Assembly (NCBI RefSeq): GCF_014803405.1
Contig: NZ_JACYFG010000051.1
Span: 310,001-374,000, forward strand
Origin: Pelagicoccus enzymogenes
GTDB taxonomy: Bacteria > Verrucomicrobiota > Verrucomicrobiia > Opitutales > Opitutaceae
DNA length: 64,000 bases
Direction: 5' to 3'
Below the pieces are notes generated by a model that made no database searches, was not told where the DNA came from, and worked only from the letters and a program-made list of their open reading frames with translations. The position numbers and the translations under genes were made by a program. Every line of letters begins with the position of its first letter. The stretch's first letter is position 1. Below, one piece after another: positions 17,936-26,130 of this stretch.

Positions 17936-18517
17936 ATGAAAAGAATTGTGATGATGGGTGACGAGGTTTGCTCCGACTACTGTCCGGTGCTGGCCGCTCT
18001 TCTCAAAGAGGACGCTGAGCTGTGGCTCGCTCCTAAGCCGGTCGCCACCTCGGTGGATCACCTTGTGGGTGTTGGCGAATGGGTGTTGCCGCGTCAACCG
18101 GAGGTCGCGGTATTCGCTTCCGGAATCTTGGACACCCGAAAAATATGCTTTGGCGAAAACGAGCGTTTGGTTCCCTTGACCGCCTTCGCTCGCAACGTTC
18201 GCTGCATTCTCAAGATGGTCCTGGAGCAGAGCACCTCGACACCGGTTTGGATTACCATGCCTCCGGTAGACGTCCGGCATGTGAAGAGCGAGTCGGAGTT
18301 TGGCTACGACAACGAGACCATATCCCTCTACAACGAGGAGGCCAAAGCGGTGGCTCGCATGCTAGGAGTTGCGGTGATCGATCTCTACGGTATCGTGAAA
18401 GCGGCCTCGCGGGCGGATTCCTACCGACCGGAGGGAGTTCGATTCGATGGCCGGGGCAGCGACTACAACGCCAACGCCATCGCGGTACGCCTCCGCGAGA
18501 TTTGCGCCAAGGCGTAA
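17936..18517 (+). CDS. SGNH/GDSL-fold protein with degenerate catalytic residues
   Basis: The 193-residue product follows the layout of small SGNH/GDSL hydrolases ('MKRIVMMGD', 'WVLPRQPEVAVFASGILD', 'VWITMPPVD', 'YNEEAKAVARMLGVAVIDLY'). The catalytic blocks have changed, however. Block I reads GDEVC where the family has GDSI, so the nucleophilic Ser is missing. Block III reads 'ASGILD' instead of 'NNGLWD'. Block V reads 'EGVRFDGRG' in place of 'DGVHF...G', so the Asp/His pair is lost. It therefore seems to keep the fold without esterase chemistry. It follows rapA by 54 nt and is probably terminated by the hairpin at 18642-18684. A role in binding is possible; nothing more can be said. Confidence 0.65.
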   Translation: MKRIVMMGDEVCSDYCPVLAALLKEDAELWLAPKPVATSVDHLVGVGEWVLPRQPEVAVFASGILDTRKICFGENERLVPLTAFARNVRCILKMVLEQSTSTPVWITMPPVDVRHVKSESEFGYDNETISLYNEEAKAVARMLGVAVIDLYGIVKAASRADSYRPEGVRFDGRGSDYNANAIAVRLREICAKA

Positions 18518-18641
18518 ATCTCGTCTTTGTTAAGCCAATTCTTAGAGACTGCGAGCGCCGGCCTTGTAATCTAGCGAGCGAGAGCGGGGCGTGCCTCCAA
18601 TTCGGTACATTGCTGATTTGGTCCCGCTTCGCTCAGGGTTT

Positions 18642-18684
18642 TCCTTAGGTTTTTTGCCCTCCTAGTGGGCGGAACCTAAGAAAA
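18642..18684. terminator. Bidirectional terminator-like hairpin
   Basis: CTTAGGTT at 18644-18651 pairs with AACCTAAG at 18673-18680, with an inner GCCC/GGGC helix (18656-18659 with 18667-18670). T-rich sequence precedes it and AAAA follows, so it could end transcription from either strand. It lies 125 nt after the SGNH-like gene and 65 nt before the small 88-residue gene. Confidence 0.55.
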
Positions 18685-18748
18685 TTGAGTAAATTGAGCG
18701 CTATACTCTATTGTTTTGCTGAGCGGATCTGCTAAAACAAATGGGTAA

Positions 18749-19015
18749 ATGTCATTCGATAGCGCCATACCTGTGAACCGCATTGCCTATGGGCGAAACG
18801 AGAGTTTCGGCCATGAGTCCCGTGGGCGCAGCGCTTACGAGTCTAAGGAGGAGCGCTCAGGCAGTCGACAGACTGTGAACATTTCCCAAGACACTTTACT
18901 GAAGGTGGCTCGGGCCAAGCTGGGGCGCATGGTGGACGCGCGTCGCGGCTACAACCAGCACGGCTTGCTCGCTGGAGAGCCAACCGTCGGCAGCCTCTTG
19001 TCTACCAAGGCTTAG
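18749..19015 (+). CDS. Small hypothetical protein (88 residues)
   Basis: The predicted product is a short, charged protein. The N-terminal half is rich in Ser, Arg, Glu and Tyr and looks disordered ('GRNESFGHESRGRSAYESKE'). The C-terminal half has an amphipathic stretch, 'ISQDTLLKVARAKLGRMVDA'. I recognise no family, signal peptide or membrane segment. It lies between a terminator-like hairpin and the DUF4126 protein gene, whose start is 51 nt downstream on the same strand, so it may share a transcript with it. Coding evidence is the open frame, sensible composition and placement. It could still be a chance frame. Confidence 0.5.
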   Translation: MSFDSAIPVNRIAYGRNESFGHESRGRSAYESKEERSGSRQTVNISQDTLLKVARAKLGRMVDARRGYNQHGLLAGEPTVGSLLSTKA

Positions 19016-19066
19016 CGAGTAAATTCGCATTGGCAAAAGCCTTCGAAGCGGACAGCTTTTGCCTCG

Positions 19067-20284
19067 ATGGAATTTATCAACAGCCTCCTCTACGCGACTG
19101 GACTTTCTGGGTTCTTCGCATCCCGAGCGTTTCTGCCCGCATTTGCCGCTGCCTTTGCCATGAAGTACGGGCATTTGGTGCCTTGGCTTGGCAGCATCGA
19201 GTTCGTGCAGAAGATGGCGGACGCCCCGACTTGGTTTACGCATCCTGCGGTGGTCTGGGGGCTTGGGGCCTTGGCGGTCGCGGAAATGCTGGCCGAGCGC
19301 TCTCCTGAAATTCGGGAGCTGCTGGACGAGGGCTTGGTCTATGCCAAGACCGGTTTGTCGGCGGCGACCAGCTACGGTCTGCTGAGCGCTGCGGACGCGG
19401 AAGTCGTGGGAGATCTCGTCTCGCAGGCCGGTTTTCTCGATTCCATTCCGGCAGCCATCTCTGGGGGGCTGACTTTTTTCCTCACCATGACCCGCAATGG
19501 GGTGGTGGGAATTTTGAGCGAGGCGGACGAGGACGACTCCTTGGGCATGCGCAAGTTCATCAGCTGGTGCGAGGAGATTTGGGCGACCTTTGGGGTTTGG
19601 GTGCTTTTGGCGATTCCGGCGGCGGTGCTGTTGCTCAACGGGATCGTGTTTGGCGTGCTCTACCTGATCCGCAAGCGGCACGAGGGCAAGATGGAAGCGG
19701 CCCGCATCGAATGCCCGAAGTGCCAGACCAAGATTCACTGTTTCGCTACCGCTTGCTTGAGCTGCGACACTCCCAACGAAAATCCGGTGGCGCTCGGCTT
19801 CTTAGGTGGGATGCTGGAGGAAAAGCAGCGCGACGTGATGGCTCAGAAGGTACGCCTGATCGAGCTGAAGCGTTCGCCGAAATCCGGCGAGAAAGTGAAG
19901 GGGCGTGGCGCGGACATCACCTGCCAAGAAGACAGTGTCGCGGTGTTCGGCGACAAGGAAGTTAACGAGCAGTATTTCAAGACGGTCGACGCTCGCTTGC
20001 CCAAGGTGCTGATCGTCTCGGCCGCGCTTGGTTTCGTACCGATTCTTGGTTTGATCGCGGGTGTGATCTATTACCGCCTTCAGCTGGTGGCCCCATACCG
20101 TCGCTATTTGCCGTGGAGCAAAGGGTTTTTGACCAAGTGGCTGGTTCGCTTGGTGCTGCTGTTGCTGGCAGCCCTGCAAATCGTGGGCTTCGGTATCTTC
20201 GCGGTCCCTCTCATGGCATTGATAAACCATTGGATGTACCGTAACGCATTTCGGTCGGGCCTGAAGAAGAAGGGGCTGATCTAG
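19067..20284 (+). CDS. DUF4126-type membrane protein with internal zinc ribbon
   Basis: The 405-residue product has an N-terminal DUF4126-like integral membrane domain (about 1-205). Its motifs include 'TGLSGFFASRAFLPAFAAAF' and Gly/Ala-rich helices, ending with a strong helix near 180-200. A four-cysteine zinc ribbon follows at about 222-240 ('CPKCQTKIHCFATACLSC' region), then a soluble linker of about 80 residues. Two further hydrophobic helices (about 305-330 and 360-385) close it. DUF4126 proteins are membrane proteins of unknown function. The combination with a zinc ribbon suggests cytosolic regulation or protein binding. It follows the small 88-residue gene and is convergent with the SprA-like gene across an inverted repeat. 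Confidence 0.7.
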   Translation: MEFINSLLYATGLSGFFASRAFLPAFAAAFAMKYGHLVPWLGSIEFVQKMADAPTWFTHPAVVWGLGALAVAEMLAERSPEIRELLDEGLVYAKTGLSAATSYGLLSAADAEVVGDLVSQAGFLDSIPAAISGGLTFFLTMTRNGVVGILSEADEDDSLGMRKFISWCEEIWATFGVWVLLAIPAAVLLLNGIVFGVLYLIRKRHEGKMEAARIECPKCQTKIHCFATACLSCDTPNENPVALGFLGGMLEEKQRDVMAQKVRLIELKRSPKSGEKVKGRGADITCQEDSVAVFGDKEVNEQYFKTVDARLPKVLIVSAALGFVPILGLIAGVIYYRLQLVAPYRRYLPWSKGFLTKWLVRLVLLLLAALQIVGFGIFAVPLMALINHWMYRNAFRSGLKKKGLI

Positions 20285-20302
20285 GGGGAGTCAGCTTTTC
20301 CT

Positions 20303-20377
20303 AGGTGGCGCGGCCGCTCCGCGGGCGCGACTCGCATGCCAAGCTGTTTTGTCGCCCGCGGAGCGACCGACCCACCT
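20303..20377. repeat. Imperfect 25-bp inverted repeat between convergent genes
   Basis: The arm at 20303-20327 is nearly the reverse complement of 20353-20377. The inner 12-15 bases, with core GCTCCGCGGGCG, match perfectly, and a 25-nt loop separates the arms. It lies exactly between two convergent genes and touches the stop codon of the minus-strand one. It could act as a bidirectional terminator or be a REP-like element. There is no T-tract. Confidence 0.6.
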
Positions 20378-21093
20378 CACTGTTGCTTGCCGTAGATCTG
20401 GCTGGCTAGGGCGAGGTAGGGATTGGGGCGCGGCTCGGAGTTTTCCTCGCCGGATGCGTCTTCTTCGCTGTCGCTGGGTGAAGCGGCGAAGACTTGGCGG
20501 GAAGAGGTGATTTCGCCTCTGTCGCTGTCGTTCGACGCGTCTGCTTTCGAAGCGAATCGTCCAGCCTCCTTTTCGGTTTTTCCGGCTTCCTTGGCGGCGG
20601 CTTCCATTTCCATGCTGGAAGCGGCTGCGGCGACCTTCAGGTCTTGGGGCGAAGGGTCGGAAGGGGCGAGGGCGGCGGCCCGGATTTGTTGGGCCTTGCG
20701 TTCGGTTTCCTCGGGGGTACGCCCCGGGGAAGTGTCGATTTTGACGTTGCCGCCGATGGCGTATTGGCGTCCGTCCGGACCGGTTTGGTACACGTAGTTG
20801 GGACCACCCATGGCGAGGCTTCCGGCGGCGGCCATGTGAGCTTGCTCGTGGGCCCGAACCTCGGCGTCGCGTTGCTTAAGCTTTTCGACCTGTTCTTTTT
20901 CCGCGGCGTCGAGCTCTTGAGGATTGGAGGTTTTTTTCCCCTCCTGCTCTTTCGATTCGTTGCTCCGCAGGGTGTTCTGGGGATCGAAAGCGTCCTCTTG
21001 TAAGTCGGTCGCGGAGGGTGGGCGCTCACCGTGAGAGTGGTGGCGTTGGGTGCCGTAGGAGGCGAAGCTGGCGCTGCTGACGGGGCCGATCAT
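20377..21093 (-). CDS. SprA-related putative metalloprotease
   Basis: The 238-residue protein contains the core of the SprA-related family (also annotated as putative metalloprotease CJM1_0395). A charged helix leads into 'RDAEVRAHEQAHMAAAG', with an HExxH-like 'HEQAH' zinc motif. It continues 'GGPNYVYQTGPDGRQYAIGG' and ends the domain with a short 'VKIDTSPG' strand. The flanks are low-complexity: an N-terminal Ser/Glu/Gln-rich region and a C-terminal Ala/Glu/Ser-rich tail. No signal peptide is visible. ATG 21093 was chosen over a TTG two codons upstream. The substrate is unknown. The convergent DUF4126 gene lies across an inverted repeat. Confidence 0.75.
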   Translation of the reverse strand: MIGPVSSASFASYGTQRHHSHGERPPSATDLQEDAFDPQNTLRSNESKEQEGKKTSNPQELDAAEKEQVEKLKQRDAEVRAHEQAHMAAAGSLAMGGPNYVYQTGPDGRQYAIGGNVKIDTSPGRTPEETERKAQQIRAAALAPSDPSPQDLKVAAAASSMEMEAAAKEAGKTEKEAGRFASKADASNDSDRGEITSSRQVFAASPSDSEEDASGEENSEPRPNPYLALASQIYGKQQ

Positions 21094-21191
21094 TTGCAAA
21101 ATAGGTAAGGCGCGTGGCCTTGGGGGGATAAATCGACCTATGGAATGAGAATTTTAGCTCAAAGCCGGGCGATGGCTTTGGCTGGAATTGC

Positions 21192-21222
21192 AAAGCCCCC
21201 AGCTGTTGAGGCTGAGGGCTTT
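21192..21222. terminator. Terminator-like hairpin
   Basis: AAAGCCC-C-CAGC pairs with GCTG-A-GGGCTTT around a 7-nt loop, giving an 11-bp stem with one mismatch. It lies downstream of the small membrane protein gene at 21278-21490, whose transcription it could end. The T-tract is weak. Confidence 0.5.
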
Positions 21223-21277
21223 GGTTCTTTGTCGGGATTGTGGTCCCTTTTTTTTATTTAATTCGAGACAGGCTATC

Positions 21278-21490
21278 TTAGGCGTGCGAGCGTTTCTTCA
21301 TCTGGCGTGTCTTCAAACGGGAGCCAGTCCCCCGGCGCAGCTCGAGCGCTCCTAGGAATCCGAGTGCTACGATGACCGCAGTACTCGCAGTTAGCATTTC
21401 TGCTCCTCGGTAGAGGTTCAGAATCCCCAGACCTGCCACAAAGGCGATCAGGGAAGCTACGATTATGTGTCTGGTGTAGTGTGTGTTCAT
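21278..21490 (-). CDS. Small two-helix membrane protein
   Basis: The 70-residue product has two hydrophobic segments, about residues 8-25 ('IIVASLIAFVAGLGILNLY') and 33-50 ('TASTAVIVALGFLGALEL'), followed by a basic tail ('RRGTGSRLKTRQMKKRSHA'). This is the layout of a small inner-membrane protein with both ends inside. No family was recognised. It is divergent from the LysR-type regulator gene, with 93 nt between starts, so it may be a target of that regulator. A longer frame in another register (21273-21536) has implausible composition and was rejected. Confidence 0.6.
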   Translation of the reverse strand: MNTHYTRHIIVASLIAFVAGLGILNLYRGAEMLTASTAVIVALGFLGALELRRGTGSRLKTRQMKKRSHA

Positions 21491-21583
21491 TGTTGGATGC
21501 TGGTGTTGCCAGCGTGGGTACTATATCGGATTTCATTTATAAGTTGAAATACTAATAAATTATGCAATCCATAGGATTCGACT

Positions 21584-22483
21584 ATGGAATTGCATCAGCT
21601 CAGGTACTTTTTGGCGGTAGCGGAGGAGGGGAACTTCACGCGAGCGGCGGAGAAATGCTTCGTGTCTCAGCCGTCGCTGAGCGCTCAGATCATCAAGTTG
21701 GAGGGAGAACTCGGTCAAAAGCTCTTCAATCGCTTGGGGCGACGAGCCGAACTGACGCGGGCGGGCGAGTTTCTCGAGACGCGGGCTCGCAACATCTTGA
21801 TGGAGGTGGAAAACGCCGAGCGTCAGATCAAGGAGAACGAAGAGGATATTTCTGGCGTGGTAAAAGTCGGAGTGACGCCCTCGGTGACTCCCTATTTTAT
21901 TCCGCCTTTGATTCGGATGTGCCGCGAGCGTTACCCGAACTTGGAGGTGCATGTGCAGGAGAGTTTGCGTCGACGTTTGATCGACGATGTTTCGGGTGGC
22001 TTGATCGAGGTGGCGATATCGTCTTACACGGGGGATACGCCAACGATTGATGCGGAGCCGATTTTGCGGGAGGACCTGGTGTTGGCGGTTTCCAAGAAGC
22101 ATCGTTTGGCCACGCAGCAGTCGAAGGTTTCGATAGACGATTTCAAGGACGAGCCTTTGGTGATGCTGGGGGAGTCGGCGACCTTGGGTGACAAGGTTTT
22201 CGATTTTTTCGATCGCATGAACATCCAGCCCAAGGTGGTGGGCTTGTGCTCGCAGGTGCGTTCGGTGAAGGAGATGGTGAACTTGGGCATGGGGGTGGCG
22301 ATCTTGCCGGCCATGGCTAAGGAGGAGCACCTGCCGTTCGACATCGTGTACCGTTCGCTCGTCTCGGAGCGGATGACGCGCTTGCTCTTTGCCTTGACGC
22401 ATTCGCGTCGTTACCTGTCGCCGGGAGCCCGCGTATTTGTGGATCTGATACGCGAGGTGGCCTACTCGATTGACTCGAAGTAG
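21584..22483 (+). CDS. LysR-family transcriptional regulator
   Basis: This is a 299-residue LysR-type regulator. The winged HTH begins 'MELHQLRYFLAVAEEGNFTRAAEKC' (motif split here only by length limits), with the recognition helix in 'VSQPSLSAQI'. A linker helix and a periplasmic-binding-like effector domain from about residue 90 follow. Overall style resembles the OxyR branch. The segment where OxyR carries its peroxidatic Cys reads 'GESATLGDKV', so the redox cysteine is missing, and the regulator probably senses a small ligand instead. It is divergent from a small membrane protein gene. A repeat and a terminator follow at 22494-22564. Confidence 0.88.
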   Translation: MELHQLRYFLAVAEEGNFTRAAEKCFVSQPSLSAQIIKLEGELGQKLFNRLGRRAELTRAGEFLETRARNILMEVENAERQIKENEEDISGVVKVGVTPSVTPYFIPPLIRMCRERYPNLEVHVQESLRRRLIDDVSGGLIEVAISSYTGDTPTIDAEPILREDLVLAVSKKHRLATQQSKVSIDDFKDEPLVMLGESATLGDKVFDFFDRMNIQPKVVGLCSQVRSVKEMVNLGMGVAILPAMAKEEHLPFDIVYRSLVSERMTRLLFALTHSRRYLSPGARVFVDLIREVAYSIDSK

Positions 22484-22493
22484 AATCGGCGCT

Positions 22494-22519
22494 GCGGACG
22501 AGTTGAAACTCGTCCCTCG
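22494..22519 (+). repeat. 26-nt palindromic repeat, copy A
   Basis: This copy of the dispersed repeat forms a perfect 9-bp stem (GGACGAGTT with AACTCGTCC, loop GA). It lies just after the LysR gene and before the terminator. It matches the copies near 45508, 49765 and 58337, with compensating changes in the stem. Confidence 0.75.
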
Positions 22520-22534
22520 CTATTTGCGCTACGA

Positions 22535-22564
22535 AAAAGGACGCCTCTTGGAGGCGTCCTTTTG
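22535..22564. terminator. Rho-independent terminator, bidirectional
   Basis: AAAAGGACGCCTC and GAGGCGTCCTTTT form a 13-bp perfect stem with a TTG loop. T-tracts are available on both strands. It sits between the convergent LysR gene and the Gfo/Idh/MocA oxidoreductase gene and can serve both. Confidence 0.85.
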
Positions 22565-22599
22565 AGTTTGGGAAGTTGATATCGCGAGCAAGGTCGCTT

Positions 22600-23760
22600 C
22601 TACGCTTTAATGAACTTGGTCCACTTGGCCTTGGCCTTGGAGGACTTGACCACGCTTTCGATGAAGGCCATGCCTTCGAGGCCGTCGTCTACGTTGGGGA
22701 AGTCCAAGTTCTTTGGCATCTTCTTGCCTTCGACTTCGGCGGCGATCGCCTTGGCGGCTGCGAGGTAGACGTTGGCGAAGGCTTCGATAAAGGCTTCCGG
22801 GTGGCCGAAGGGCGTACGGGTGTTTTCTTGGGCAGCCTTGCAGAGGTAGTCGTTACCGCGGCGATAGATTTGGCGTGGCTTGTCGGCGTACTTGACGATG
22901 AGCTCGTTGGGATGCTCCTGATGCCACTCGAGTGACGCCTTTTCTCCGTAGATGCGGATATTGAGGTTGTTCTCGTCGCCTCCGGATATCTGGGAAGCGT
23001 AGAGGATGCCCTTGGCTCCGCCCTTGTAGCGGATGAGTACGTTGCCGTCGTCGTCGAGCTCACGACCCGGAATAAATGCGGTGAGCTCTGCGCAGAGCTC
23101 CTCGATTTCCAGTCCCGTGATGTAGCGTCCGAGGTTTTCGGCGTGTGTACCGATATCTCCGATACAGTTGGAGATGCCAGCGACTGCGGGGTCGGCCCGC
23201 CACGAGTCAATTGCTCCGCTCGCCTTGGCGGTGATATCGCCCACTGCGTAACCTTGAGGGTACTCTGTAACGATTTTAAGGATACGCCCGAGCTTGCCTT
23301 TCTGGACCATGTCGCGGGCTTCCTTAACCATGGGATAGCCGGTGTAGTTGTGCGTGAGGGCGAACACTTTTCCGGACTTTTCCACGATCTTCTTGAGTTG
23401 CTTGCCTTCCTTGAGGGTGAAGGTCATGGGCTTGTCGCAGATTACGTTGAAGCCGTGTTCGAGGAAGCACTTGGCGACGGCGTAGTGCATGTTGTTGCGA
23501 ACGACGATACTGACGAAGTCGATGCGTTCGTCGGCGGGCAGGGCCGCTTCGGCCTTTGCCATTTCCTCGTAGGAGGCGTAGACGCGGTTGGGGTCGAGGT
23601 GGAAGTCTTGGCCAGAGAGCTTGGACTTCTTGGGATCTGCGGAGAAGGCTCCGGCGACCAGTTCGATTTTTCCGTCCAGGTTGGCAGCCATGCGGTGAAC
23701 GGCGCCGATAAACGCGCCGCGGCCGCCGCCGACCATTCCCATTCTGAGTTTTCGTTTCAT
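22600..23760 (-). CDS. Gfo/Idh/MocA-family sugar oxidoreductase
   Basis: This is a 386-residue NAD(P)-dependent dehydrogenase. The N-terminal Rossmann fold starts 'RMGMVGGGRGAFIGAVH'. The family's catalytic-lysine motif is 'VICDKPMTFTL' (E/D-K-P), followed by 'TGYPMVKEARDMVQKGKLGR'. The C-terminal alpha/beta domain carries 'SNCIGDIGTHAENLGRYITG', with the conserved His/Asp pair, and 'TPFGHPEAFIEAFANVY'. The last is typical of family members acting on sugars or inositols, including oxidations to 3-keto sugars. The exact substrate is not evident. It is the last gene of a minus-strand group with a second family member 27 nt upstream and a TIM-barrel isomerase, suggesting a shared catabolic pathway. 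Confidence 0.85.
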   Translation of the reverse strand: MKRKLRMGMVGGGRGAFIGAVHRMAANLDGKIELVAGAFSADPKKSKLSGQDFHLDPNRVYASYEEMAKAEAALPADERIDFVSIVVRNNMHYAVAKCFLEHGFNVICDKPMTFTLKEGKQLKKIVEKSGKVFALTHNYTGYPMVKEARDMVQKGKLGRILKIVTEYPQGYAVGDITAKASGAIDSWRADPAVAGISNCIGDIGTHAENLGRYITGLEIEELCAELTAFIPGRELDDDGNVLIRYKGGAKGILYASQISGGDENNLNIRIYGEKASLEWHQEHPNELIVKYADKPRQIYRRGNDYLCKAAQENTRTPFGHPEAFIEAFANVYLAAAKAIAAEVEGKKMPKNLDFPNVDDGLEGMAFIESVVKSSKAKAKWTKFIKA

Positions 23761-23787
23761 AAGTTTGATTCTGTTTTGTGGTTGGGG

Positions 23788-24867
23788 TTAGCAGGCGACA
23801 GGCTTGCCGGACTTGGCGGATTCGTAGAGGGCGTCGATTACCTTCATGAGCGAAAGCGCTTGGTCGGGGGTATTGAGCGGTTTCTCCTCGCCTGTGATGG
23901 TATAGATAAAGTTAGCGGCGGAGCGGGAGCGTCCCATGTCTTCGCACGGTTCGGTGACGATGCTGCGGTTGACGGAGTTTCCGCCTTCCTGAGTATACAG
24001 TTCGCAGCTGTCGATGGAGGTTTCGTCGAGACCGTCGGTGCCGAAGAGGCGTTCGATTTTTCCGCCGGCGCCGGTGCCTTGGAAGACCACGGAGACTTCC
24101 TCGCGCTTCACCAGCTCTGCCCAGGAGACTTGGAGGTTGAGCGTTTGGCCGGACTTGAAGGTGACGAATCCGTGGGCGGCGGCTTCTACGTTGGTAGGCC
24201 CTCCTGCGTCGGGGATGCCCCAGGGGCCTTTGAAGTTTTTGTCGTCGATGAAGTCGGAGAAGGTTTGTCCAAGAACGTATGCCGGCTCCGGGTAGTCCAT
24301 CAGGTACATGGCGAGGTCGACCATGTGGAGCAGGTCGATGAGCGGGCCGCCGCCGGCTAGGTCCTTGTTGGTGAACCAGCCGCCGAAGCCGGGGATGCCG
24401 GTACGGCGTATCCATTTTGCTTGGGCGGAATTGATGCGGCCGATGGTGCCGTCTTCGGCGTAAGCCTTCATGGCGAAGGATTCGGGACGTGCGCGGTTGT
24501 TGAAGTTGAACATCAGCGTCTTGCCCGCTTTTTCGGCGGCGTCCTTCATTTGCTGCACGCCGGCGGCGTCGATCGCTGGCGGCTTTTCGCAAAAGACGTG
24601 CTTGCCGGCCTCCAGCGCCTGGATGGCGAGGGGCGCGTGGAATTTGTTGGGCACGATGATGGTGACGGCGTCGAGGTCTGGCAGCTCCGCGAACATGGTT
24701 TCGATGCTGCCGTACGCCTTTGCTACGCCGTACTTTTGGGCGGCGGCTTGGGCAGCGGCTTCGTTGAGGTCGGCGATGGCGACGATTTGCGCGCCCGCCT
24801 GCTTGAATCCTGCGATGTGGTATTGGGCCATGCCGCCCGCTCCGATGACTCCTACTTTAATAGACAT
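23788..24867 (-). CDS. Gfo/Idh/MocA-family sugar oxidoreductase (second)
   Basis: This is a 359-residue paralogue of the downstream gene. It has the Rossmann motif 'KVGVIGAGGMAQYHIAGFKQ', then 'VTIIVPNKFHAPLAIQALEAG' and the catalytic 'VFCEKPPAIDA'. It has 'GGWFTNKDLAGGGPLIDLLH', where the family keeps its Gly-rich loop and Asp/His pair ('DLLHMVDLAMYLMD'). The two genes are diverged enough to act on different steps, for example forward and reverse oxidation in a 3-keto intermediate scheme. It ends 27 nt before the next gene, consistent with an operon. The substrate is unknown. Confidence 0.87.
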   Translation of the reverse strand: MSIKVGVIGAGGMAQYHIAGFKQAGAQIVAIADLNEAAAQAAAQKYGVAKAYGSIETMFAELPDLDAVTIIVPNKFHAPLAIQALEAGKHVFCEKPPAIDAAGVQQMKDAAEKAGKTLMFNFNNRARPESFAMKAYAEDGTIGRINSAQAKWIRRTGIPGFGGWFTNKDLAGGGPLIDLLHMVDLAMYLMDYPEPAYVLGQTFSDFIDDKNFKGPWGIPDAGGPTNVEAAAHGFVTFKSGQTLNLQVSWAELVKREEVSVVFQGTGAGGKIERLFGTDGLDETSIDSCELYTQEGGNSVNRSIVTEPCEDMGRSRSAANFIYTITGEEKPLNTPDQALSLMKVIDALYESAKSGKPVAC

Positions 24868-24972
24868 TCTCGTTTTTTGGGTTCCGGGGTTCAGCTTCCG
24901 GTGGTTGAAAGAAAAAAAGGTGGGGGGATGCGAAAGCCCGCCGGATTCGCGACGGGCTTCGGATTTAAGCTA

Positions 24973-26016
24973 CTACTGCTTCTCCTTGTCGAAGGCAGCG
25001 TCGAAGGCGACGTTGCTGGGAGGGAAGTCGACGGCGCGGACGAAGTCGGAGGCTTCCGAGCCGCCGTGCACGCGGTCCATGCGGATGTCTTCCCATTCTA
25101 CGGAGAGCGGGCCGGCGTAGCCGATGTCGTTGAGGGCGACGATGATTTCCTCGAAGTTGATGTCGCCGTGGCCAAGGGAACGGAAATCCCAGTAGCGTTT
25201 GGGGTCGCCGAAGTTGGTGTGTCCGCCGAAGACGCCTACGGAGCCGTCGCCGTGTCCCCACCAAGCGTCCTTCATATGGACGTGGTAGATGCGGTCGGAG
25301 AACTCGCGGATGAAGCGGACGTAGTCTACGCCTTGGTAGCCGAGGTGGGAGGGGTCGTAGTTGAAGCCGAAGCGCTTGTGTCCCTTGACGGCTTTGATGG
25401 CGCGGCGGGCTGAAGCGGTGTCGAAGGCGATTTCGGTGGGGTGCACTTCGAGGCCGAAGTTGACGTTGACCTTGTCGAAGGCGTTGAGGATGGGGATCCA
25501 GCGCTTGGCAAAGTCGTCGAAGCCCTTGTCGAGGAAGGCTTGGTCAGTGGGTGGGAAAGCGTAGAGGGCGTGCCAGATGGAGGAGCCGGTGAAGCCGTTG
25601 ACGCAGACGGGGAAGTCGTCGGTCTTGCCGCGACCTGGCTTGCAGTCGAAAAACTTGCGGGCGGCCTTGGCGGTGCGGATCATTTCCTTGGCGGCGCGCT
25701 TGCGTACGCCTTCCGGTTTCCCGTCGCCCCAGATTTCGGGTGAGAGGATGGCCTTGTGGCGTTCGTCGATATTGTCGCAAACGGCTTGGCCGACGAGGTG
25801 GTTGGAGATGGAGAAGCAAGTGAGCCCGTTTTCCTCCAGCAGCGCCCACTTGTCCTGGCAGTACTTCTTGCTCTTGACGGCTTCTCCCACGTCGAAGTGG
25901 TCGCCCCAGCAGGCGAGCTCGAGGCCGTCGTAGCCCATTTTTTTTGCGAGCGGGGCGAGTTCCGCTAGTGAAAGGTCGGCCCACTGGCCGGTGAAGAGTG
26001 TAACGGGTCTTGGCAT
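24973..26016 (-). CDS. Sugar phosphate isomerase/epimerase-type TIM barrel
   Basis: The 347-residue product belongs to the xylose isomerase-like / AP endonuclease 2 TIM-barrel superfamily. It starts '[20 protein letters not shown]' and has '[14 protein letters not shown]' (first metal Glu), '[14 protein letters not shown]' (Glu/His), '[13 protein letters not shown]' (Asp/His), '[11 protein letters not shown]' and 'LSVEWED'. These are the metal ligands expected of the barrel. I chose ATG 26016 because the 34 upstream residues are not conserved. Relatives next to Gfo/Idh/MocA genes are often epimerases or 3-keto-sugar-processing enzymes, which is the likely role here. Confidence 0.85.
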   Translation of the reverse strand: MPRPVTLFTGQWADLSLAELAPLAKKMGYDGLELACWGDHFDVGEAVKSKKYCQDKWALLEENGLTCFSISNHLVGQAVCDNIDERHKAILSPEIWGDGKPEGVRKRAAKEMIRTAKAARKFFDCKPGRGKTDDFPVCVNGFTGSSIWHALYAFPPTDQAFLDKGFDDFAKRWIPILNAFDKVNVNFGLEVHPTEIAFDTASARRAIKAVKGHKRFGFNYDPSHLGYQGVDYVRFIREFSDRIYHVHMKDAWWGHGDGSVGVFGGHTNFGDPKRYWDFRSLGHGDINFEEIIVALNDIGYAGPLSVEWEDIRMDRVHGGSEASDFVRAVDFPPSNVAFDAAFDKEKQ

Positions 26017-26130
26017 CTCTTGTTTTGTTTTTTTGGGTTCTGAATTTTGGAGTAAGTTGAGAGGGGGGACTTTTGTCGGCGGGAGGTGTAGCTTATCCGA
26101 AAAACGGATACGTGTCACCTAGCAGATCGA

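Noticed and set aside
21273-21536. 87-residue minus-strand frame over the small membrane protein gene
   Set aside because: Its composition is not protein-like, while the 70-residue frame in the other register has two good membrane segments.
21584-22483. Calling the LysR-type gene oxyR
   Set aside because: The expected redox cysteine position has no Cys, so a peroxide sensor is not supported.
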